Below are positions 7,080 to 12,427 of a stretch of DNA of 15,777 bases, piece by piece; position 1 is the stretch's first letter; each line of letters opens with the position of its first letter. The DNA comes from Candidatus Peregrinibacteria bacterium (GTDB lineage: Bacteria; Patescibacteriota; Gracilibacteria; Peribacterales; Peribacteraceae): positions 1-15,777 of the forward strand of contig JACQCJ010000042.1 in NCBI GenBank assembly GCA_016201685.1, written 5' to 3'. The translations under genes and the position numbers were made by a program. The notes beneath the pieces were generated by a model that saw only the letters and a list, made by a program, of their open reading frames with translations, was not told where the DNA came from and searched no databases.

Positions 7080-7358
7080 TCAGGTTCTTTGGCAGTTTTT
7101 CCGAAATGGCGGCGGAGCCGCGGGAGCCGGCGGCGGCTGCCCCCCAGAAATCAGCCGCCGCCGGCCGTGCAGCCCAAAGGAGTTTATGCTGAGCGGAAAC
7201 GATACGACAACTTCAATCTGCCAAGGAATATATGGCGCTGTCGTTCTTGTGAGGCCCCGATTGTGTTCATCCATGCGTTCGCGAATGTCCTTCGTTGTGA
7301 ATCCCACATAGGTCATCTGTGAATTTTTGATACTCCGAAGCAGGTAGACGCTGTACAT
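7080..7358 (-). pseudogene. GIY-YIG endonuclease, C-terminal half replaced
   Basis: The 92-codon frame starts with a clear GIY-YIG fold as in the small UvrC/SLX1-like single-domain nucleases: MYSVYLLRSI, then TYVGFT, then IRERMDEHN (Arg and His in place), then a T..P strand and VVSFP. After about residue 56 (near 7190) the family pattern stops. In place of the expected second half, with its conserved metal-binding Glu, the frame reads through GC-rich palindromic DNA and gives a Pro/Ala/Arg-rich tail. The frame begins 41 nt past the 3' end of the tRNA-Gln gene on the same strand, so it may be read from the tRNA promoter. A longer frame to 7562 crosses the tRNA and is spurious. It is probably inactivated, unless the original ends were always different. 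Confidence 0.65.
7126..7165. repeat. 14-bp perfect GC-rich inverted repeat
   Basis: GCCGGCGGCGGCTG (7126-7139) and CAGCCGCCGCCGGC (7152-7165) are perfect reverse complements around a 12-nt spacer. The stem would be extremely stable. It has no T-run on either strand, so it is not an ordinary terminator. It lies inside the part of the GIY-YIG frame that does not match the family, which suggests inserted repeat DNA. Confidence 0.7.
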
Positions 7359-7374
7359 GTATCGAGCGTAGCCA

Positions 7375-7400
7375 ATTCTGCGAAGCTTGCGAAGCAGAAT
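7375..7400. repeat. Hairpin at the tRNA-Gln 3' end
   Basis: ATTCTGC (7375-7381) pairs with GCAGAAT (7394-7400) around a 12-nt loop that itself contains AAGCTT. It directly abuts the encoded CCA end of the tRNA gene. It may mark the 3' processing boundary of the transcript. A 7-nt sequence GCGAAGC is also repeated directly within it. No T-run follows. Confidence 0.5.
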
Positions 7401-7474
7401 GGCTGGGGAGGAGGGATTCGAACCCCCGCGTGACGGGTCCAGAGCCCGTTGCCTTACCGCTTGGCTACTCCCCA
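7400..7474 (-). tRNA. tRNA-Gln (anticodon CUG), CCA end encoded
   Basis: The 75-nt minus-strand sequence folds as a standard cloverleaf. Acceptor strands TGGGGAG and CTCCCCA pair over 7 bp, the D-arm contains AGCCAAGCGGTAAGGC, the anticodon arm is ACGGG-CTCTGGA-CCCGT, and the T-arm contains GGTTCGAATCC. The anticodon in the 7-nt loop is CTG, which reads CAG (Gln). Discriminator base G is followed by a genomically encoded CCA (7400-7402). A possible promoter upstream has TTCACA (7513-7508), a 16-nt spacer and TACGCT (7491-7486). The first 18 nt of the gene are duplicated 134 bp upstream. Confidence 0.95.
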
Positions 7475-7518
7475 ATGTGACAGAGAGCGTAACAGAATCG
7501 AAGTATCTGTGAAGGCCC
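7457..7518. repeat. 62-bp direct repeat, copy A (tRNA 5' end plus upstream region)
   Basis: This copy covers the first 18 nt of tRNA-Gln and 44 bp upstream, including the possible tRNA promoter. It matches 7591-7652 at 59 of 62 positions; the differences are at 7503, 7504 and 7513. It is the copy attached to the intact tRNA. Confidence 0.9.
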
Positions 7519-7590
7519 TGCGTAGCCATTCCTTGCATCATCAATGTTGCATCAGTTCTCACTCTCGAAGAATCAGGGGCGGAGCATGGG

Positions 7591-7652
7591 CCGCTTGGCT
7601 ACTCCCCAATGTGACAGAGAGCGTAACAGAATCGAATGATCTGTGATGGCCC
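7591..7652. repeat. 62-bp direct repeat, copy B (orphan tRNA-Gln 5' fragment)
   Basis: This copy repeats the tRNA-Gln 5' end (18 nt) and its upstream flank, but past the D-arm the sequence diverges and no tRNA body follows. The spacing between copies is 134 bp. It lies 20 bp beyond the stop codon of the large minus-strand gene. It could be a relic of a tandem duplication with deletion, or of an integration or excision event. The duplicated promoter-like sequence is retained. Confidence 0.9.
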
Positions 7653-7672
7653 ACTTGCCGAAGACGATCTCT

Positions 7673-10600
7673 TCACTCTCCGATCTTGCTACCGAACTTT
7701 CGCAGACGGAGCTGTTCCACGGCTTCCAGCAACATCTGGAAACGCAGGGCAAGCGCGGAGAGTGCCGCATTCGGTTCGAAATCCCCGGCGAAGATGTCCT
7801 TGGATTCCCCGATGATGCGATCGAGATACTGCTGCCCGTCCCGGAGATTGAAGGCCCGGAGCAGATTGTGATAGCGATCGAGGGCTTTGAGAACTTTTGC
7901 TTCGCCAGTGAGAGCGCGCACTCTCTCCATGTACTGCTCACGTGATTCTGCTTTTGTCCTCGTCACATTCCTGATCAATGCAAGAGCCCGCTCGGAGACG
8001 GTTGGCTGGAGACCACTCTCCGTGACCGTCGTGTCTTCCAAGACATCGTGCAAGAGGGCAGCTTGCACCGCATCGGCGGAAAGACCGCAATCAACGACGA
8101 GTCGGGCGACTTGCATGCTGTGATTCCAGTACGGAATGTGCCTCAGTTCGAGAGAAGACGGATAGACGGGACGACCATCCTTTTGCTTCTCAAGAGCATA
8201 ACTCTGCGATCCATGCGCTCTCTGGGCGATGGCCAGCGCCTGCTCGGTGCGGCTGCATTCTTCTTGAGTGAATCGTGAAGCAGTGGATTGACGGAACGCT
8301 TCGAGATTCGCGTCGACATCGAGGTCTTTCCCAAGCTCTTCCAGGACGAAGAGAGGAACGCCTTCCTGATCCAGCGCATCAATGACTCCATGGGAATGGG
8401 CGCCATCATGGAGCGTTTCCAGCGCATCGGTCCTCTGGCGGAGGGTTTCCGCACGGAATTGCTGCCAAGAAGGAACACCGATGCACGAGGAACAATCAAT
8501 GGAGGAAGAGCCGTGGTGGATCGTCGTGTGATATTCTTTGCTCTCACGCCATTGGAAGTAGCCACGGGCTTCCGCAAGTTCATTCTTCCATTCGGCACTC
8601 TCTTCGGAAACGAAGGCACACACGCATCTCCCTCTCCCGCTCGAGGAAGCAGATTGAAAGATGTGACGCATCGGAGGTTGCTGGAGATTCGTCGTTGATT
8701 CCTCTTGCGTCCCGGGGCGCGTCGACCCGCGCAGGCGCTCTTTGGTCTCCATCATCGTGACGCGGCGCTGGAGTTCCATGGCCAAATTCCGCTCTCCGAG
8801 GGAGGCGGGCACATACGGCTTGTAGATGATGTCATGATCGATGGCTGCCGCAAGAGCGGATGGGAGTGTCTGGAGCTGAATTTCGGATGGCACGCCGTTG
8901 CACTCGACCGTGTACGTCACGAGGCGGAAGGGATGGTGGAGCTTCTCGGGATTGCCGTAGCAGTCATCCTTCTCGTAAATGCGCCCCTGGAATTCGCCCT
9001 CGATGAGCGCCATCGCGACCTCCAACTCTTCAACATTCTGAACAATCACCCGTGCACCGACGGCATCCGGCAGATCGGCCAAGGTGAAGTTGTCACGCGG
9101 CTTCTTGCCGCGGTTGCCCAATTGCACACGTCGCATCTTATCAATGATGCCAGAGGCGGTCTTGGTGCGACCGGTCACCGACCGCATTCCATCCTCGCGA
9201 GGACTCATTTTCTCCAGAACCGCTTCGAGGTGCCGCACGAGCGCAGGGCACACTTCCGTATCGAGCATCTGCACGTACTTCTGCAACTGCTGGGACTGCT
9301 TGGGCGTGATGGTCGATGCGGGAGAGAGGCGAAACAGTTCCCCGAAATCGGGATGTTCGAGCAGACGCTGCTTGAAGGCAGTCATCCGGCGCGTGGTCCC
9401 GATGCCGTTCCAGCGAATAGTGTCGTGATGATGCCGGGACTTGAGCGAATCTGTTTCCTGTTTCATGAACGACTCGTATTGATCCCTATCCGCTGGCGGC
9501 AACGTGAGCATCGTATCGAGACAATCGAGCACCATGTCGCGCATTGCCGGATCCTTCATGAGCGCGGTGATGCCGATTTGATGCGTGGTATCCATCAAGA
9601 GAACCGGAAGCATGTCTCCCAGCATCCGATGTTCGCGCGAAGCGCCGGTCTTTTGCGCCCAGCTTTCGATGTACGACAGCGCCTCCTGGATGTGTGGAAA
9701 CGATTTTCCAAACGTCTCGTTGGGCTCGCGCCTGGCTACGAAACCGCGTTCGACGAGAAAACGCGCCTGCTCATAATTCAGGCCGCTTCTTCCATAGAGC
9801 CGAAGGGCGTCGTTCGTATCTTGCACGTGGGATCCTCTGACGGCGGGCCGCAGGTTCTCTTGGATGAGGATTTCCCGCGGGACGAAAACGGGTGCGTCGG
9901 CAGCGCGCTTCAGGACAGATCCTTCAGGGGCTTCCTTGATGATTTGCCATCCACTCTTCCCATCGTACCAAAGCCTGCCGCGCACGCCCAACCAACACAA
10001 AACCTGTGCGTCCTTGCCGCACTCGAATGTGCCCTCACCTCCGGAAGGTTCCAGCGGAATGAACATCCTCGAATGTGTTGCGCGGATGTGAATATTCCGA
10101 TCGATGACCTCCGTTGGCACTTCCTCCAGAGCGACCGACTTCTCCGGGGTTTTCCTTGCTCTCTCCAAAAGAGTTTTGCGCTCTGCTATAACAATCCTCT
10201 CCATTGTCGATCGCAAGGAAAGGAATGCCTTCGAGTCAATGGTCAGTACGCGCATGTTCTTGATCGCAGAATATTCGAACCGCGATGTTGCGCTCGGCGA
10301 AGCGAATACGTCATCGGCTCCAACGAAATCACCCGGTGTTGCCACATCGACGCAGCCTCCGTTGATGAACTTGTTCGCACTGCCTTCAAGAATCAACATC
10401 ACATGTTTGAGAGATTCACCCTGCCGGATAAACGGCGTCCCTGCGGGAATATCCTGTATGGCGAAGTTTTCCTTTCCAACTCTCGCAAGGCTTTCTGCAG
10501 ACCCAAGGAGGGATGCTTTTGCACCTTCTTCATGAAGCTTGAGCATGGCGATCTGCGCAACTAGTTGTGCCGGATTCAGTCCCGTGGCGTTGAGCGCTCC

Positions 10601-11206
10601 GAGTGAGCGCGTCTGCGCGATCCGTTCTTGCATGATCGCATCGATCGCCTCTCGCGCCGCGGGGGTCGCAACGAGTATCGATTGAAAGAGTTCTGTCGGA
10701 ATTCTCACGATCAAGGAATCTCCGAGCGACGTCACATCGGCAGTCGGCTTGCCCTTCGTGAGCAAGAGAGACATTTCTCCCAAAACTTCTGGGGCAGGCC
10801 GAGGCAGGGTTTCGTCGGCGATGTGGATGGCGCCGTTCCCTTCAAGCAATAGACAGAGATCACGATTCTCTCGTCCTTGTCTCAGGATCGCTGTTCCATG
10901 CGGCACACGTTCCTCTCGGATCTGCCCAAGGGCATCCTCATTCATCGTGTCGATCGCTTTCGAGACTGCAGTGAAGAAAACTTGAAGCGGGCCTTCGGGC
11001 ATCACTGCGGCGATCTCCCGCAGCTTCAAGAGAGTCTCCCGCGTCACCGGTGTCGGCTTGCGGAGGAGCTGCTGAAAACGTGTTCCCAGGTTCTTCAGCC
11101 AGCTGCCAAGCGTCCCCAGAACGCGCGCGGCATGCGGCCGCTCATGGAGTCGACCGGCTTCTGCCTGTGTACGAGGCAACGATGGGCCTTCCTGCCTTGC
11201 AACCAT
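7673..11206 (-). CDS. Multidomain alarmone enzyme: two cNMP-binding-like domains, (p)ppGpp synthetase and HD hydrolase
   Basis: The protein has 1177 residues. Two cyclic-nucleotide-binding-like (CAP_ED) domains come first: about 85-200, with VPHGTAILRQG and VLGEMSLL, and about 240-345, with IPAGTPFIRQGESLKHVMLILEG and PGDFVGADD. A long middle region (about 350-650) has no family I recognise. A RelA/SpoT synthetase-like domain follows (about 655-800) with SVTGRTKTASGIIDKM, LADLPDAVGARVIV (Asp equivalent kept) and PSEIQLQT (Glu kept). The GYR.xH stretch is replaced by HHPFRLVTY. An HD hydrolase domain closes the protein (about 1020-1170) with HSMQVARLVV, LLHDVLEDT and LKALDRYHNLLRAF, all metal and catalytic residues present. 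Normal RSH proteins have HD first, then synthetase, then TGS/ACT. Here the order is reversed and TGS is absent. It presumably makes and degrades (p)ppGpp or a related nucleotide under control of a small ligand; this is inferred. It is divergent from the HD-family gene at 11410. The start at 11206 fits a leaderless promoter. Confidence 0.85.
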   Translation of the reverse strand: MVARQEGPSLPRTQAEAGRLHERPHAARVLGTLGSWLKNLGTRFQQLLRKPTPVTRETLLKLREIAAVMPEGPLQVFFTAVSKAIDTMNEDALGQIREERVPHGTAILRQGRENRDLCLLLEGNGAIHIADETLPRPAPEVLGEMSLLLTKGKPTADVTSLGDSLIVRIPTELFQSILVATPAAREAIDAIMQERIAQTRSLGALNATGLNPAQLVAQIAMLKLHEEGAKASLLGSAESLARVGKENFAIQDIPAGTPFIRQGESLKHVMLILEGSANKFINGGCVDVATPGDFVGADDVFASPSATSRFEYSAIKNMRVLTIDSKAFLSLRSTMERIVIAERKTLLERARKTPEKSVALEEVPTEVIDRNIHIRATHSRMFIPLEPSGGEGTFECGKDAQVLCWLGVRGRLWYDGKSGWQIIKEAPEGSVLKRAADAPVFVPREILIQENLRPAVRGSHVQDTNDALRLYGRSGLNYEQARFLVERGFVARREPNETFGKSFPHIQEALSYIESWAQKTGASREHRMLGDMLPVLLMDTTHQIGITALMKDPAMRDMVLDCLDTMLTLPPADRDQYESFMKQETDSLKSRHHHDTIRWNGIGTTRRMTAFKQRLLEHPDFGELFRLSPASTITPKQSQQLQKYVQMLDTEVCPALVRHLEAVLEKMSPREDGMRSVTGRTKTASGIIDKMRRVQLGNRGKKPRDNFTLADLPDAVGARVIVQNVEELEVAMALIEGEFQGRIYEKDDCYGNPEKLHHPFRLVTYTVECNGVPSEIQLQTLPSALAAAIDHDIIYKPYVPASLGERNLAMELQRRVTMMETKERLRGSTRPGTQEESTTNLQQPPMRHIFQSASSSGRGRCVCAFVSEESAEWKNELAEARGYFQWRESKEYHTTIHHGSSSIDCSSCIGVPSWQQFRAETLRQRTDALETLHDGAHSHGVIDALDQEGVPLFVLEELGKDLDVDANLEAFRQSTASRFTQEECSRTEQALAIAQRAHGSQSYALEKQKDGRPVYPSSLELRHIPYWNHSMQVARLVVDCGLSADAVQAALLHDVLEDTTVTESGLQPTVSERALALIRNVTRTKAESREQYMERVRALTGEAKVLKALDRYHNLLRAFNLRDGQQYLDRIIGESKDIFAGDFEPNAALSALALRFQMLLEAVEQLRLRKFGSKIGE

Positions 11207-11213
11207 ATATTGA

Positions 11214-11243
11214 CTTATAGCAAATCTATTGTATCCTTGTCAA
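11214..11243 (-). promoter_or_regulatory. Strong sigma70-type promoter giving a leaderless mRNA
   Basis: On the minus strand a perfect -35 TTGACA (11243-11238), an 18-nt spacer and a -10 TATAAG (11219-11214) are followed after 7 nt by the ATG of the 1177-residue gene. A start at the usual distance would put the mRNA 5' end at the A of the ATG or one base before it. No Shine-Dalgarno sequence precedes the ATG, which agrees with leaderless translation. Confidence 0.7.
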
Positions 11244-11282
11244 GAATCACCTCAAGATTTGCCGGCGTTCGGCGGATCGGTG

Positions 11283-11296
11283 GTTCACCCGTGAAC
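11283..11296. promoter_or_regulatory. Palindrome in the divergent intergenic region
   Basis: GTTCAC-CC-GTGAAC is a perfect inverted repeat with 6-bp arms. It lies between the promoter of the minus-strand alarmone gene and the plus-strand 26-codon frame. It could be a regulator site or a short 5' hairpin of the plus-strand transcript. A 14-bp palindrome may also occur by chance. Confidence 0.3.
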
Positions 11297-11332
11297 GGTC
11301 TTTGACAGCGCAGGTTTTTCAGAAAGGAGTTT

Positions 11333-11413
11333 ATGAAGCGCGGTCAAATCCTCGGACTTGTGGTCTGGGGTATGGGAGTAGGAAGGATTTCCCTGATGGA
11401 GGAAATAGAATGA
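11333..11413 (+). CDS. 26-residue hydrophobic small protein or leader peptide
   Basis: The frame encodes a 26-residue peptide beginning MKRGQILGLVVWGMGVGR and ending MEEIE. It is preceded by AAAGGAG (11323-11329), a good Shine-Dalgarno although only 3 nt from the ATG. Its TGA overlaps the ATG of the next gene (ATGA, 11410-11413). Residues about 5-20 are hydrophobic and could enter a membrane. It may be a real small protein, or an upstream frame that regulates or couples translation of the HD gene. A TTGACA at 11302-11307 may be part of its promoter, but no convincing -10 follows. I do not recognise a family. Confidence 0.45.
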   Translation: MKRGQILGLVVWGMGVGRISLMEEIE

Positions 11414-12306
11414 GTCTCCAATTACTGGCCGAAGTATTCATCGGTCGATGTGCAAGGAGATTACTCGAGTTGGAATGGTCCCCTCGAGAAGGTCGGCAAT
11501 ACTACCACTCCTTGGAGCACTCGCTCCGGGATCTGCCGACATCGTCGAGGCGATTCTTGAAATGCGTCGTGTCTCCTGAACTTTTTGACCTGTACATGCT
11601 ACTTACAGAAATTGGCGATGCTGGCCATGACTGGATTCAGGAGTTCACGATCGGCCCATCCATGGACGGAACCGTCCGAGTCCGAAAACGGAAACGGCCT
11701 GGCAATGAGGATGCGACGGCCGATATGGTCGGTACCATGCTGGCCGAATTGAATCCACTGTTCAACAATCCTCTCACTTCTGACCAGATCAAGTGGATCA
11801 TGGACGGCATACGCTTCACGGCGCCAGAGTTCGATGTGAAGTTAGGGACCATGGTCCAGCCGCGTCTCCAGCAGGCGCTGGCCACAGGAACATCTCATCC
11901 CGTGTCCGTAGCCATCGCTTTCGCGGATCTCGCCGACCCGGGGAAGAATCCGCTCAGCTTCCTCCGCGGCGGCGACGAGCTGCTTTTGGAAGAACAGCTC
12001 GAGATTGCGGAGGCAATCCGTACCGCCAAGGCGCGTGCCGAAATTTCCACGAATGACCAGGCACGCTTTCTCAAGCAGCTGCAGAAATGGGATGGATCCC
12101 AAGCCGGTTTCGCGCTCGGGCGTCGAACGGCATTCGAGCACGAAATTTCGTTCCTCTCAACGAATGCGCAAACGCTGCTTCGCCAACGATTCAATCGATT
12201 CGAAGAATCCACAGAACTGGCTACCCGAAAGGCGGCCCGTCGTGCCTGCTTCGATTTCTGGCGGTACGTCGAGGATGTCGGATTTCCCGACATCCCTCTG
12301 AATTAG
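11410..12306 (+). CDS. HD-superfamily phosphohydrolase-like protein
   Basis: From 11410 the protein has 298 residues. The frame is open from 11302, but GGAGG at 11398-11402 lies 7 nt before this ATG, so I prefer it. The N-terminal half carries an HD-like metal site: YYHSLEHS (H33, H37), LLTEIGDAGHDW (H73, D74), a Glu at about 100 in GNEDATADMV, and VAIAFADLADPGK (D172 or D175). This follows the YH..eH / HD / E / ADL pattern of predicted metal-dependent HD phosphohydrolases. The C-terminal 100 residues look helical. It lies opposite the alarmone enzyme gene, so it may also act on nucleotides, but the substrate is unknown. The gene ends at a strong intrinsic terminator. Confidence 0.65.
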   Translation: MSLQLLAEVFIGRCARRLLELEWSPREGRQYYHSLEHSLRDLPTSSRRFLKCVVSPELFDLYMLLTEIGDAGHDWIQEFTIGPSMDGTVRVRKRKRPGNEDATADMVGTMLAELNPLFNNPLTSDQIKWIMDGIRFTAPEFDVKLGTMVQPRLQQALATGTSHPVSVAIAFADLADPGKNPLSFLRGGDELLLEEQLEIAEAIRTAKARAEISTNDQARFLKQLQKWDGSQAGFALGRRTAFEHEISFLSTNAQTLLRQRFNRFEESTELATRKAARRACFDFWRYVEDVGFPDIPLN

Positions 12307-12333
12307 CCTGAACTGTCAATCGTTCGCCCTTCT

Positions 12334-12369
12334 ACACCGGCCCCCTATTCGCCCGGCCGGTGTTTTTTT
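12334..12369 (+). terminator. Rho-independent terminator of the HD gene
   Basis: ACACCGGCC (12334-12342) pairs perfectly with GGCCGGTGT (12355-12363) around a 12-nt loop. A run of seven T residues (12363-12369) follows directly. It lies 27 nt after the stop codon of the plus-strand HD gene. Confidence 0.92.
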
Positions 12370-12427
12370 CTGTGTCTTCCCTCAAAAGATCTCGGAATGA
12401 CACAGCGGCCGAAGACATGATTAAACC

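Noticed and set aside
7175..7187. AAAGGAGTTTATG, also found at 11323-11335
   Set aside because: A 13-bp match is expected about once by chance in a window of this size, and the copy at 7175 lies antisense to the GIY-YIG frame.
7400..7474. tRNA-Gln 3' end as attachment site of the restriction island
   Set aside because: I found no second copy of the tRNA 3' end elsewhere in the window and no integrase gene, so there is no direct support.
7359..7562. N-terminal extension of the GIY-YIG frame
   Set aside because: It would translate through the tRNA-Gln gene; the internal ATG at 7358 begins exactly at the GIY-YIG domain.
8705..10564. 619-codon plus-strand open frame
   Set aside because: It is antisense to the alarmone enzyme gene, shows no domain, and is explained by the GC-rich codon pattern of the opposite strand.
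12370..12405. CTGTGTC/GACACAG inverted repeat as terminator of the SLH gene
   Set aside because: On the minus strand it is followed by A residues, not T residues, and the 22-nt loop is long.
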